Source of the DNA: Silvibacterium dinghuense
GTDB lineage: Bacteria; Acidobacteriota; Terriglobia; Terriglobales; Acidobacteriaceae
Direction of reading: 5' to 3'
Assembly (NCBI RefSeq): GCF_004123295.1
Contig: NZ_SDMK01000006.1
Span: forward strand, 62,001 to 126,000
DNA length: 64,000 bases
Shown: positions 17,560 through 26,618 of the stretch, piece after piece
How positions within the stretch are numbered: position 1 is the first letter of the stretch
How the letters are laid out: each line of letters begins with the position of its first letter
The notes under the pieces: generated by a model
What the model saw: only the letters and a program-made list of their open reading frames with translations
Told to the model about the DNA's origin: nothing
Databases searched by the model: none
Translations under genes and position numbers: made by a program

Positions 17560-20199
17560 CTATTCCGCACGCAATGATTCTGTAGGGTGAATCGATGCGG
17601 CCCGACGCGCAGGGATGAAACTGGCAAGGAGAGTTGCTGCGAAGAGCGCCGATATAACCCAGAACCAGGTGCCGGGGTCCCATGGGCGCACCTCGAAAAG
17701 CATGCTCTTAAGGAACATCCCTGCGGCAATGGATCCCAACAGGCCGCCGGTCAGACCCAGGCAGGCAAGCCAGAATGCTTCATGGAGTACAAGCTTGTAA
17801 ATCGAGGATCGCTGTGCTCCAAGAGCAATCCGCAGGCCGATTTCGCGTGTGCGTCTACCGACGGAATAGGCGACCACGCCATACAGTCCGACCGTCCCAA
17901 GCAGAAGCGCCAGCAGGGCGAAGCCGGTAACCAGCGAAGCCGCAGAACGGTGCAGATAGGCGGACTGTGAATTGTCGATCCTGTCCTGCATCGTGTCTTC
18001 GCCGTCTGTGATCAGGCCAGGATCAATCTGGTGCACCGCTGTTTCGATGGCATGCAGAGCCGTCCTCGGAGCGTAAGTGGTGCGCACGGTGATGTAAAAG
18101 TCATTGATCGGAATCTGCCGGAATGGGCTATACACAGCAGCCACGCGGGTCATGTCCAGGGGCCCGTCCTTGAGATCATCGATCACGCCGACAATCTCAT
18201 AGGGGTGCTCGGGGTCGTATTGATCGATCAGGCGCTGTCCGATGGGGTTCTGTCCCGGGAACTCGAGCGCCGCCATCGTCTGATTAATGATGACGACACG
18301 GGGCCTCGAAGCGTCGTCGGCTTCGATAAAGTAGCGTCCATGCAGCAATCGCGCCTGCAGCGTCTCAAAATATCCGGTGCCCGCTATAAGGCTGAGAGCT
18401 TCGTCCCCCAGGCCGTTATAGGCGCGTCCGAAGACACGAAAGTGTCCAAAGGCAGCTTTAAAGGACTCATCGCCTCCCACTGCGAGTAACCCGGAAGAAC
18501 CAATCGATGTGATGCCGGGCAAGTGCGTGACCTGATCGATCACTTTATGCTCGAGCGAAATCTGTTGGGCGTCGGTTGGATTCCCCGGCCGCGCGATATG
18601 CAATACCGCCAGATGATCAGGGCGAAGACCGAGGTCGCTGTGGAGCAGTCGATAGAAACTCTTGGCCAGAAGGCCGGCGCTGGTGAGCATGATGACCGTA
18701 ATCATGAGCTCGACCACAACAAGACTCGTCCCGACTCTCCGCCAGCTTCTATCCGCAGCTCCGCGGCCTCCCTCTGAGAGCCCTTGACGCATGCTTGTAA
18801 ATCTCAGTTGTGCGATCGGAGCCAGGGTGAAGAGCAGAGCACCGAGCGCCATCGCCAGCAATGCAACGCCAAACACGTGCCAGCCGAGATTGAGATGTTC
18901 CAGATACGGCATCGAGCTGAGCATCGGACGGGGAATCAGGCCTAGCATGAGACGGATCAATACCACGTCCAAGGACAGGCCGAGCAGACCTCCCGCGATT
19001 GCCAATACGGATCCTTCGACTGCGAATTGCCGCAGGAGACGGATATGAGACGCGCCAAGCGCGCCGCGTACTGCGATCTCTCTTTTTCGGGCCTCAGCCC
19101 GAACAATCAGCAGGCTGAAGATGTTCACGTATCCGATGAGGGCCAGTAGCAGCGCCCCGCTCAGTAGTGCAAGAAAGGTCGGCCGGATGTCGCCAAGAAT
19201 GAGATGCGTGAGAGGCAGGACCGTAGCACCTCGATCACGATTGGAGGTGGGGAAGGCGAGCGCGATTTGCTTTGCCAGTATGTCGATATCGGCAGCGGCT
19301 GTCGGCAGTGAAATGCCAGGCTTCAGACGCGCAATGCCGTAGTACGGATAACAGAACCGGTTATCGGCGCAAAGCCCATGAATGGTCTTCCAGAACTCTG
19401 CGGATCCAACCGGGGCGAAGTGAAAGTCGGGAGGAAGCACTCCAATGATCTGATAGGCGGCGCCGTCCATCTCGACAGTGCTACCTATCACGGCCTTATC
19501 TGCTCCAAAGCGATGCTGCCATGTTTGATAACTCAGGATTGCAGTCTGTGGCGCGCTTGCCAGGTCTTCTCCCGTCCTGAAGTCGCGGCCGAGGAATGGC
19601 GATACACCAAGCGTCTTAAAAAAGCCGTCGCTGACAGATGCGACCGATATCTCTTCCATCCCGGTCTGATTCTTCAACGTAACGCGTTCGGGGCGATACA
19701 CGTTGAGCGAGCTGAAAACATGATTGTGTGCCTTCCATGCCTGATAGTCGGGGAACGATAAGTGAAATCGATCGCCAACGGAGGGGCGCTCAAAAAGAGC
19801 TACCAGCCGAGACGGCTGGTGATAAGGCAGCGGTTTGATGAAGGCTGCATCGACAAAGGCAAAAATGGTCGTGCTTGCCGCGACGCCAAAGGCAAAGACG
19901 ACGATGGCAGTCATTGTGAAGCTGGGGCTGCGGCGCAGCTGGCGCAAGGCAAAGCGAAGATCGTGGAACAGGTCCTCGAGCAGGCGCGTCCCGCGGGCAT
20001 CGCGGCACTCCTGGCGTACCTGTTCCATGCCGCCGATTGCAATCTGGGCACGACGTTTCGCTTCTGCGGGGCTCGCGCCACGGGCCATATGCTTCTTGAT
20101 CTCATGCTCGAGGTGAAATTGCAGCTCTTCATCCAACTCGTTCTCGACGCGCTGGCGGCTGATAAGGGAGCGGAGGCGATAGATCAGGTCAGTCAGCAT
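17560..20199 (-). CDS. ADOP-family permease with N-terminal prefix domain
   Basis: 879 aa. Residues 1-85 form the helical prefix typical of ADOP proteins (ENELDEELQFHLEHE, ASPAEAKRRAQIAIGG). The duplicated FtsX/MacB permease plan follows, starting FRFALRQLRRSPSFT-like (seen as LRFALRQLRRSPSF) and the first membrane helix AIVVFAFGVAASTTIFAFV. A periplasmic domain and three-helix bundle come next, then a repeat of the set. The gene starts 8 bp after the PadR regulator stop, so the two are co-transcribed; PadR-ADOP pairing is common in Acidobacteria. No ATPase partner is nearby. Transport substrate is unknown. Confidence 0.93.
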   Translation of the reverse strand: MLTDLIYRLRSLISRQRVENELDEELQFHLEHEIKKHMARGASPAEAKRRAQIAIGGMEQVRQECRDARGTRLLEDLFHDLRFALRQLRRSPSFTMTAIVVFAFGVAASTTIFAFVDAAFIKPLPYHQPSRLVALFERPSVGDRFHLSFPDYQAWKAHNHVFSSLNVYRPERVTLKNQTGMEEISVASVSDGFFKTLGVSPFLGRDFRTGEDLASAPQTAILSYQTWQHRFGADKAVIGSTVEMDGAAYQIIGVLPPDFHFAPVGSAEFWKTIHGLCADNRFCYPYYGIARLKPGISLPTAAADIDILAKQIALAFPTSNRDRGATVLPLTHLILGDIRPTFLALLSGALLLALIGYVNIFSLLIVRAEARKREIAVRGALGASHIRLLRQFAVEGSVLAIAGGLLGLSLDVVLIRLMLGLIPRPMLSSMPYLEHLNLGWHVFGVALLAMALGALLFTLAPIAQLRFTSMRQGLSEGGRGAADRSWRRVGTSLVVVELMITVIMLTSAGLLAKSFYRLLHSDLGLRPDHLAVLHIARPGNPTDAQQISLEHKVIDQVTHLPGITSIGSSGLLAVGGDESFKAAFGHFRVFGRAYNGLGDEALSLIAGTGYFETLQARLLHGRYFIEADDASRPRVVIINQTMAALEFPGQNPIGQRLIDQYDPEHPYEIVGVIDDLKDGPLDMTRVAAVYSPFRQIPINDFYITVRTTYAPRTALHAIETAVHQIDPGLITDGEDTMQDRIDNSQSAYLHRSAASLVTGFALLALLLGTVGLYGVVAYSVGRRTREIGLRIALGAQRSSIYKLVLHEAFWLACLGLTGGLLGSIAAGMFLKSMLFEVRPWDPGTWFWVISALFAATLLASFIPARRAASIHPTESLRAE

Positions 20200-20207
20200 C
20201 GGTATCT

Positions 20208-20543
20208 CTATGCAAGGGTTAGGATGTGCTCGACAGCGGTCGTCAGTTTGCGCCAGGCAGCAGTTTCATTCGCAAGCTGCTTCCGTCCTGTTGCACTCAA
20301 TTCGTAATACTTGGCGCGGCGATTGTTTTCGCTGGTTGCCCAGTTCGCTTTGATCCATCCGCGACGTTCCAGGCGGTGCAGTGCAGGGTACAACGAGCCC
20401 TGCTGCACCTGTATTACGTCGTGGGACAGCTGCTGTAGCCGCTCTGAAATAGCCCATCCGTGCATCGGTTCGAGAGCGATCGCCTTGAGGATCAAAAAAT
20501 CGAGGGTGCCTTGCGGAAGCTCGATACGTTTTTCTGTCACCAT
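20208..20543 (-). CDS. PadR-family transcriptional regulator
   Basis: 111 aa, the usual size for short (subfamily 2) PadR proteins. The winged helix is clear: LPQGTLDFLILKAIALEPMH, GWAISERLQQLS, then QQGSLYPALHRLERRGWI and KYYELSATGRKQL, followed by a short dimerisation helix. PadR proteins are repressors relieved by small ligands, often controlling efflux. It is the first gene of a unit with the ADOP permease (gap 8 bp). It probably controls its own promoter; a 9-bp inverted repeat lies just upstream. Confidence 0.95.
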   Translation of the reverse strand: MVTEKRIELPQGTLDFLILKAIALEPMHGWAISERLQQLSHDVIQVQQGSLYPALHRLERRGWIKANWATSENNRRAKYYELSATGRKQLANETAAWRKLTTAVEHILTLA

Positions 20544-20556
20544 TTCTTACCCTTTT

Positions 20557-20595
20557 ACTTCGACAGGAATAGGGTATCGAATCTGTTGTCGAAGT
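20557..20595. promoter_or_regulatory. Inverted repeat upstream of padR, candidate operator
   Basis: ACTTCGACA (20557-20565) and TGTCGAAGT (20587-20595) form a perfect 9-bp inverted repeat with a 21-bp spacer. The site is 14 to 52 bp before the padR start, where a promoter would be expected. Autoregulation by PadR is inferred from position. Confidence 0.45.
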
Positions 20596-20661
20596 GCAAG
20601 GGGAGAAGTCGTCCCCGCATGCGCCAAGGCTCTCGTTGATTTCAGCCTGTTAAAAAAAATA

Positions 20662-20686
20662 CGGCCCCGATCTTGGATCGAGGCCG
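20662..20686 (-). terminator. Rho-independent terminator of the LysR gene
   Basis: CGGCCCCGATC (20662-20672) and GATCGAGGCCG (20676-20686) pair at ten of eleven positions around a 3-base loop. On the minus strand the stem is followed by eight consecutive T. It lies about 60 bases after the LysR stop. Confidence 0.88.
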
Positions 20687-20742
20687 CGTCGCTTTCTGCA
20701 AAAGCTGTTTACAGGAACAGTTTTTCCTCTGTGCTGCGTGTG

Positions 20743-21672
20743 TTACTTCGCCTGGCGCCCCTTTGCGGTGGGTGGAGGCGGAGGTGTGTGCGGACGCGCG
20801 CGGCCGGTTGCGATCTCGAGAAAGGCATGCGCGGCGCGGGTCAGTGTCTTATCCTTGCGGAAGACGAGTGCCAGTTCACGGCTGAGACGAACCCCCTCGA
20901 GACGGATGATCTGAACAAGGCCGGCTTTTTCGTCTACGGTGACATTGGTGCGGGGGAGAAAGCCCATGCCGAGGCCGGCAATGATCAGGCGCTTGAGCAG
21001 CTCGCTGGACTCGACCTCCATGGCCACGCGAGGATTCACATCATAGCTGCGGAAAAGGTCTTCGATGAGCTCGCGCTGGCGTCCCTGCTTGGGCAGCAGA
21101 AGCTGGTGCTGGAGAATCTCGGGAAACTTTACGGAATCGCGCGCGGCCAGGGAGTGATTCTTGGGCGCGACGAGAACCAGCTCGTCGCGATGAATCGGAT
21201 CGACTGTGAGGCGAGGGTCTTTCAGCGGCAGCGAAACGATGCCGAAATCGACTTCGCGGTTGAGAACGGATTCAAGGGTACGCGCACGGTCGGCGCGGAC
21301 AATACTGAGGCCCACGCGCGAATACTGGCGCTTGAACTGGGCAAAGACGCTGGGCAGCACGTAAAGGCTGGTGGCTTCATTCGCGGAGACGGAGATCTCG
21401 CCGCGGGGCGAGCGGTGCAACTCGCCGATGGTCACCATGATGTGGTTGTGAATCTGCAGGCAGTGCTCGGCGAAGGGCTCGAAGACCTTGCCAGCGGCCG
21501 TGAAGGTGACCTTGCCGCCGTCGCGATCGAACAGACGCGCTCCTACCTCGTTCTCAAGGGTGCGAATCTGCGCCGAGATGGCCGGCTGAGTGACCATCAG
21601 CTTCTCTGCAGCGCGGGAGAAGCTGCGCAGGCGGCAGACTTCCAGAAACGTACGCAGTTGCTCAAAATCCAT
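20743..21672 (-). CDS. LysR-family transcriptional regulator
   Basis: 309 aa from the ATG at 21672, which begins the usual MDFEQLRTFLEV pattern; the frame stays open another 500 bp upstream but that part is not LysR-like. The N-terminal winged helix is standard (SFSRAAEKLMVTQPAISAQI, then LENEVGARLFDR). The C-terminal effector domain has two alpha/beta lobes (EISVSANEATSLYVLP; VDFGIVSLPLKDP). The C-terminus ends in a short proline-rich tail. Similar LysR proteins include CysB/Cbl-like and CbbR-like types; the inducer cannot be named. It follows the UDP-glucuronate decarboxylase gene in the same direction but a hairpin lies between. Confidence 0.93.
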   Translation of the reverse strand: MDFEQLRTFLEVCRLRSFSRAAEKLMVTQPAISAQIRTLENEVGARLFDRDGGKVTFTAAGKVFEPFAEHCLQIHNHIMVTIGELHRSPRGEISVSANEATSLYVLPSVFAQFKRQYSRVGLSIVRADRARTLESVLNREVDFGIVSLPLKDPRLTVDPIHRDELVLVAPKNHSLAARDSVKFPEILQHQLLLPKQGRQRELIEDLFRSYDVNPRVAMEVESSELLKRLIIAGLGMGFLPRTNVTVDEKAGLVQIIRLEGVRLSRELALVFRKDKTLTRAAHAFLEIATGRARPHTPPPPPTAKGRQAK

Positions 21673-21771
21673 GCCTGGGTCGCATCCTCTTCCGCGAGGA
21701 AATCCGGTCCAGCGACACTTCAGGGACGGACAACAGGTGCGTTGCCAGGGGGAGTCGTGGGCAGATCTCTC

Positions 21772-21793
21772 GCTTGCAAAAGTTAGTGCAAGC
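21772..21793. promoter_or_regulatory. LysR-type binding-site candidate
   Basis: GCTTGCA and TGCAAGC form a perfect 7-bp inverted repeat with an 8-base spacer, about 100 bp before the LysR start. The dyad length of about 22 bp and the position suit a LysR-type autoregulatory site. A strict T-N11-A match is also present within it (T of CTTGC to A of GCAAG). Confidence 0.4.
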
Positions 21794-21916
21794 ATAAAGA
21801 AAAGTTTTACAGATGGAAAGGGACGGGCCATCCAGGCGGTGCGCTTCTTACCCGTGTTTGCTGGATGGTCGCTTCCTATGATCGTGGGTGGAATGTGGGT
21901 GCGAAGGGAAAATAAC

Positions 21917-21942
21917 ACGCCCCACGCTTGCGCATGGGGCGT
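21917..21942 (-). terminator. Hairpin after UDP-glucuronate decarboxylase
   Basis: ACGCCCCA (21917-21924) pairs with TGGGGCGT (21935-21942). On the minus strand the stem is followed by GTTATTTT. It starts 24 bases after the stop of the decarboxylase gene and would separate it from lysR. Confidence 0.65.
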
Positions 21943-21965
21943 ATGTGGCTTCCGTTTGCGGCCGA

Positions 21966-22913
21966 TTAAGCCTTGGCCGCTTCCAGGTCGATGGTGGACT
22001 GGAAATAATCGAGGCTGAGGCGAAGGCCGGTCTCGAGGTCGATCTTCGGCTCCCAGCCGAAAAGGCGCTGCGCCTTGGAGATATCCGGTTTGCGCTGCAT
22101 GGGGTCGTCCTGCGGCAGCGGACGATAGACGATCTTGCTCTTCGATCCGGTTACCTTGAGCACGGCATGAGCGCACTCGAGGATGGTCCACTCGTGCGGG
22201 TTGCCGATGTTGACCGGGGTGTGCTCATCGGAGCGTGAGAGGCCGAGAATGCCGGCGATCTCATCTGCGACGTAGCAGAAGCTGCGTGTCTGGTCGCCTT
22301 CGCCATAGACCGTCAGGTCTTCACCTTTGAGAGCCTGGACGACGAAGTTAGAGATCACGCGGCCATCGTTCTTCTGCAGGCGCGGCCCATAGGTATTGAA
22401 GATGCGGACCAGGCGTGTATCGACATTGTAGTAGCGGTGATAAGCCATGGTCAGGGCTTCAGAGAAGCGCTTGGCCTCGTCATAGACCGAGCGTGGACCG
22501 ATGGGGTTCACATTGCCCCAGTAGTCCTCGGTCTGCGGATGAACCGCCGGATCGCCGTAGCACTCGGAGGTAGAGGCGTGAAGGAACTTTGCGCCGTACT
22601 TCTTCGCTACCTCGAGGGCGTTGCGGGTTCCGTCGGAGCCGACCGCAAGCGTCTCCACGCCGAGGCGGGAGTAGTCGACCGGACTGGCCGGCGATGCGAA
22701 GTTGAAGACGTATTCGACGGCGCCGGGATCGAAAGCCCGGCAAATATCGAGTTCGCGGAACTCGAAGCGGGACTCATTCTCGAGATGACGAAGATTCGCG
22801 AGTGAGCCGGTGCAAAGATTGTCTACGCCGATGATGCTGTTGCCATCGGCAAGCAGGGCATCGGCAAGGTGAGATCCTAGAAAACCGGCGACTCCGGTGA
22901 TGAGTATGCGCAT
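21966..22913 (-). CDS. uxs: UDP-glucuronate decarboxylase (UDP-xylose synthase), SDR family
   Basis: 315 aa from the ATG at 22913, the point where the Rossmann fold starts. The NAD motif GVAGFLG is at residues 7-13 and the catalytic Tyr/Lys pair is Y144/K148 (SVYDEAK). [11 protein letters not shown], the [11 protein letters not shown] stretch and [10 protein letters not shown] are features of UDP-glucuronate decarboxylases rather than of epimerases. The enzyme turns UDP-glucuronate into UDP-xylose plus CO2. Its substrate would be made by the UDP-glucose dehydrogenase encoded at 40229. It stands apart from other polysaccharide genes. A close relative (UDP-apiose/xylose synthase or a plain epimerase) is the main alternative. 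Confidence 0.85.
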   Translation of the reverse strand: MRILITGVAGFLGSHLADALLADGNSIIGVDNLCTGSLANLRHLENESRFEFRELDICRAFDPGAVEYVFNFASPASPVDYSRLGVETLAVGSDGTRNALEVAKKYGAKFLHASTSECYGDPAVHPQTEDYWGNVNPIGPRSVYDEAKRFSEALTMAYHRYYNVDTRLVRIFNTYGPRLQKNDGRVISNFVVQALKGEDLTVYGEGDQTRSFCYVADEIAGILGLSRSDEHTPVNIGNPHEWTILECAHAVLKVTGSKSKIVYRPLPQDDPMQRKPDISKAQRLFGWEPKIDLETGLRLSLDYFQSTIDLEAAKA

Positions 22914-23100
22914 GGGCTCTTTTGTGAAACCTGATCGAAAATATGGTGTACGTTGGCACGGCGGCGAGGGCGCTCGTGGAAGGGGGAGCGAAAGATCAGG
23001 GGTGTTTCTTCTATTGAGTGTAAGAAACGGGCGGAGAAAGAGCAATCACGGAACATCCTGCTGGGCGGCATGACAAGCAGGACTATGGCAGGCTGAAGAC

Positions 23101-24240
23101 ATGCGGTTGCGTCAGGAAGATGTTCGAAGGCTGGCCGAAGAGGCTGGTTTTACGCTCGGCGGGGTGGCCGCTGTGCCGGCTGCGGACTCTGCGCAATCCG
23201 CGGAGGAGCGGCAGCGATTCGAACAGTGGATTGCAGCCGGATCGGCCGGCGAGATGGAGTATCTGAAACGCCGCAACGAGTCGGGCGACCTGTTGCGTAG
23301 CTCCGTACGAGCGGTGTTCCCATGGGCGAAGTCGGTGATCGTGTGTGCGGCGAACTACAACGGTGCGGCCGTGCGTTCTCTCGACCCCACGTCCTCAGAC
23401 CGGGGCTGGATCGCGCGGTATGCATGGTCTGGCCAGCCAGGCAGCGAAGACGGGCAGTTGCGGCCATCGGATTATCACAAGGTGTTGCTAAAGCGCCTGA
23501 ACGGGATGGAAGCGCGATTGAGGGAAGAGTGCGGCGCGGAGTTTGAATCGCGCGCCTTTGTCGATACAGGCCCAATCGTCGAACGCGTCTATGCGCGCTA
23601 TGCAGGGCTGGGCTGGACAGGGAAGAATACCTGTCTCATCAGCCAGGGAAAGGGCTCCTGGCACTTTCTATGCGTGCTGCTGACCTCGCTTGAGGTCGAA
23701 GAGGAGCAGCTTGCGGTGATGGCTCCGGATCGTTGCGGCAGCTGCACGCGCTGCATCGACGCCTGCCCGACGGACGCATTGACGCCGTACCGGATGGATG
23801 CCTCTCGCTGCATCGCATATCTCACCATTGAGAAGCGTGGAGTCATCGAAGCGGGTGACGGCGCGGTGGATTTGCGCGAGGGAATCGGGCGAAATGTCTT
23901 TGGCTGCGATATCTGCCAGGAGGTGTGCCCATGGAATCGCAAAGCACTGCCAGCTGATGACACAGAGCTGACGACGCGGCAGGAGCTGGTGAATCCGGCG
24001 CTGGACTGGCTGGCTGCGATGACCGAAGCGGACTTTGGTGCGTGGTTCTATGGTTCGCCGGTGAAGCGTGCAAAGTACGAAGGTTTCCGTCGCAACCTGG
24101 CGATCGCAATGGGCAATAGCCGAAGACAGGAATACGCGATGATCCTGCGCGTTTGGGCGCAGGAAGAAGATGCCGGGTTGCGCAGCGCGGCGGAATGGGC
24201 CTTGCAGAAACTCCAGGCCGAGATACATACGGCCTCCTGA
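23101..24240 (+). CDS. queG: Epoxyqueuosine reductase QueG
   Basis: 379 aa. A cobalamin-dependent enzyme for the last step of queuosine synthesis in tRNA (epoxyqueuosine to queuosine). The N-terminal half is the DUF1730 cobalamin-binding region, with the catalytic Asp near 155 (AFVDTGPIVER). Two [4Fe-4S] sets are complete: CGSCTRCIDACP (Cys 212, 215, 218, 222) and CDICQEVCP (269, 272, 276) plus Cys 237. A HEAT-like C-terminus follows (about 330-379). The length is normal. It stands alone, divergent from uxs with about 190 bp between. Confidence 0.96.
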   Translation: MRLRQEDVRRLAEEAGFTLGGVAAVPAADSAQSAEERQRFEQWIAAGSAGEMEYLKRRNESGDLLRSSVRAVFPWAKSVIVCAANYNGAAVRSLDPTSSDRGWIARYAWSGQPGSEDGQLRPSDYHKVLLKRLNGMEARLREECGAEFESRAFVDTGPIVERVYARYAGLGWTGKNTCLISQGKGSWHFLCVLLTSLEVEEEQLAVMAPDRCGSCTRCIDACPTDALTPYRMDASRCIAYLTIEKRGVIEAGDGAVDLREGIGRNVFGCDICQEVCPWNRKALPADDTELTTRQELVNPALDWLAAMTEADFGAWFYGSPVKRAKYEGFRRNLAIAMGNSRRQEYAMILRVWAQEEDAGLRSAAEWALQKLQAEIHTAS

Positions 24241-24357
24241 AAATCAGGAGGCCGCAAAAGGATTAGGACGGGTTTCAAACCCGATAAAAGATAAATTCGG
24301 GTGTTGGGGGAAGAAACCTGGACGAAACTGACATTCCCTCCGCTTTCGCGGCCTGGA

Positions 24358-24564
24358 TCAGTTGCCGCGGACGACGTTGGCAGCGTTCAGTCCCTTGGGA
24401 CCCTGCTGACACTCGAACTCGACGGCTTCGCCCTCGTTCAGGGTCTTATAGCCAGTGTCCTGGATGGCGGAGAAATGAACGAAAACATCCTCCCCCGTGG
24501 ACCGCTGGATAAACCCATAGCCTTTTGCGCCGTTGAACCACTTCACTACGCCATGTTCCTTCAC
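24358..24564 (-). CDS. Cold-shock protein, CspA family
   Basis: 68 aa, a single cold-shock OB-fold. RNA-binding motifs RNP1 (KGYGFIQ) and RNP2 (VFVHF) are intact, as is the opening [11 protein letters not shown]. Members bind single-stranded nucleic acid and melt mRNA structure. GAAGGAG sits just before the ATG. About 330 bp upstream carry no gene, leaving room for the long structured leader that many csp genes have. Confidence 0.97.
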   Translation of the reverse strand: MKEHGVVKWFNGAKGYGFIQRSTGEDVFVHFSAIQDTGYKTLNEGEAVEFECQQGPKGLNAANVVRGN

Positions 24565-24896
24565 ATCGACTCCTTCGGTTGTGCAGAACAGTCATGCGTG
24601 GGCAACAAAGCCCGGGAGACACGGGTGGGATGATCGCCATAGGTTGCTGGCAATGCAGCCGCGTATCTCAGGTGGGCGGTGTTGAACGCCGGAACCAACT
24701 CCTGCAGAGAAGACTGGCCTCTCAGGAACCTATAACTCTGAAGAATGAATTATGGGTCCTCCTGTTATGGCAGGAAACGAACGGCGAAGCAAGAAAAATT
24801 TACAGGGTTAAGACCGCCTGCGCAGCCGGTTACGGAAGGCCATTGTACGTTCGTACTTATACAGAAAGAAGGCGCAGAGAGCAGTCGTGCGGCGAG
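24565..24896. other. Upstream region / probable leader of the cold-shock gene
   Basis: 332 bp with no gene, between the csp start and the end of the exosortase gene, both leftward. On the minus strand CATAAT at about 24750 is a possible -10. I see no strong terminator for the exosortase unit here. Confidence 0.4.
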
Positions 24897-26588
24897 CTAC
24901 CACTGCGACCAGTCATGGCGTAACAGGACCCAGAGTGTGAGCAGCAGGTTGCTGGTCGCGTGAGCGACAACGGCATCGCCGATGCGGCCGCGCCAGCGTG
25001 CTGCACCGGCGAAGGCAAGGCCAGCCAGGATGCCGGCCAGCCAGTGGCTGCCATGAAGAATGCCGAAGATCGCTGACGAGAGCAGGATGGCAAGCGGGGT
25101 GAGTTTGGAGAAGGAAATCTGTTCGAACTCCCGGCGCATCAGGCGTCGCGCAAGATAACCCCGAAAGGCCAGCTCTTCGGCGATGGGCACGGTAACAATA
25201 GCTGCCGCGGCGCGAAATGCGATCCAGGTAGAGCGGGCGCTGGGGGATAACGCGGCCAGATCCGATCCGAGACGGCCGACATCCGGATGAGACCAGAACT
25301 CCGGAGCGATCCAGAGGAGGAAGATGCCTGTGCCGGCGAGCGGTGCAAGCCATCCGAAGCTCCAGCGCAGCTTCCGATACTCAGTGCGGAAGAGCCATAG
25401 GGCGATGATTGCGGCAAGAAAGCGCAATGGATAGAGCCATTCGAAATAACCCGAGGCCGAGCGGGAGAGAAACGACGCGGCAAGAATTGCGAGAAAGGGA
25501 ACAAGGTATGCGGCGGTCGCGGCCGATTCTCTGCTCGCATGGATCTCGTTCTGCGTAGAAAGCGAGCCGGACAACATCGAAACAGGCGCGGCCGGAGCAG
25601 CCGCAGCCACGGGTGATTTCTGAAACCAGGCAATGCGGCTGGTGGCCATCGAAAAGGCGAGAGAGACGAGGGTAAAGGCAATCCAGCCTGCCTGAGAGTG
25701 AAAGCCGACCATGGCAATGGATGGGGCTCCCGCATTGCCGATGAGGATGATCACGGCGATGCGCACGATATTGAGAAGCCAGACGGCAACAAGTGCGAGC
25801 GGGATAAGGAGCAGTGCCTGGGGAAAGCGTGTCTCGCGGCGCAGATACCAGAGCCATATGCAGGTAAAGATGAGGACCAGTCCCAGGCCCTCGATGCCCG
25901 AGCACTGTTCGGCGATGGTGACGGCGAAGCGAGGAGTGCCGATCACGAAGGTCGCCGGATTGACGATGACGCCGGGCAACAGGGCATGCAGCAGCAGGTG
26001 AACGCAGTGGAAGGCCGTGATCTGCAGGATGCGGCCGTGTGCCAGGGCGGAAGTATCCCATAGCTGCTGCGTGGGTCGGCGGATCAGCGCCGCGGCGAGG
26101 CCGGCAACGATTGAGACGAACCAGAGCGGGCTGGTCTCTCGAAGGGCTCGTATGGACGCGCGCAGGGGGATACAGGCAAAGAGCAGCAGCACCATGGAGC
26201 AGGAGACGACAATCGTCGCGACGACATGCGCAGGCAGCGCATACGGGCGGTACTTCGGACCGCGTGGAGCTATCCAGTACATCAGATAGATGGAAAGGAT
26301 TCCCGCAAGGTGCCAGAAGAACCAGGCGCGGCGAAAGGGAAGCGGCTCGCGGAGGAGCTTCAGCCGACGGCGTCCGAGTCCTGCGAAAACGGCAAAGGCC
26401 ACGATGGCGAACGGCGCGATCACCCCGAAGATGGGAGCGCGGCGAGGGACGCTCGCCAGCAGAAGGCAATCCGCAGCGAGCAATGACGCCAACAGATAGA
26501 GCCGGCCAAGGAAATATCGTGGCGGAGAGAATCGCGGCCTTGACGGAGAGTGATGAGGAGAGGAAGAGATCTCTGTCAAGGCACGCAT
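24897..26588 (-). CDS. xrtE: Exosortase E fused to CAAX-type (CPBP) protease
   Basis: 563 aa from the ATG at 26588 (a TTG three codons earlier is also open; neither has a good ribosome binding site). The N-terminal two-thirds is a polytopic exosortase, with its cysteine in AEQCSGIEGLGL (C229), arginine in LLNIVRIAVI (R276) and histidine in GFHSQAGWIAF (H297), the transpeptidase triad. The C-terminal about 200 residues are a CPBP intramembrane protease: EELAFR (E471, E472, R476), FGILH (H512) and HATSN (H543, N547). This fusion defines the exosortase E/protease of VPEID-CTERM systems. It would cleave and transfer C-terminally tagged proteins at the inner membrane. The tagged substrate is encoded 30 bp upstream. 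Confidence 0.93.
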   Translation of the reverse strand: MRALTEISSSPHHSPSRPRFSPPRYFLGRLYLLASLLAADCLLLASVPRRAPIFGVIAPFAIVAFAVFAGLGRRRLKLLREPLPFRRAWFFWHLAGILSIYLMYWIAPRGPKYRPYALPAHVVATIVVSCSMVLLLFACIPLRASIRALRETSPLWFVSIVAGLAAALIRRPTQQLWDTSALAHGRILQITAFHCVHLLLHALLPGVIVNPATFVIGTPRFAVTIAEQCSGIEGLGLVLIFTCIWLWYLRRETRFPQALLLIPLALVAVWLLNIVRIAVIILIGNAGAPSIAMVGFHSQAGWIAFTLVSLAFSMATSRIAWFQKSPVAAAAPAAPVSMLSGSLSTQNEIHASRESAATAAYLVPFLAILAASFLSRSASGYFEWLYPLRFLAAIIALWLFRTEYRKLRWSFGWLAPLAGTGIFLLWIAPEFWSHPDVGRLGSDLAALSPSARSTWIAFRAAAAIVTVPIAEELAFRGYLARRLMRREFEQISFSKLTPLAILLSSAIFGILHGSHWLAGILAGLAFAGAARWRGRIGDAVVAHATSNLLLTLWVLLRHDWSQW

Positions 26589-26618
26589 CGAGAGCAAAAG
26601 CAGAAGAAACCCAGCGGC

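Noticed and set aside
21673-22191. 170-codon upstream extension of the LysR frame
   Set aside because: It overlaps the uxs 3' end and its hairpin and has no LysR homology; the family start pattern is at 21672.
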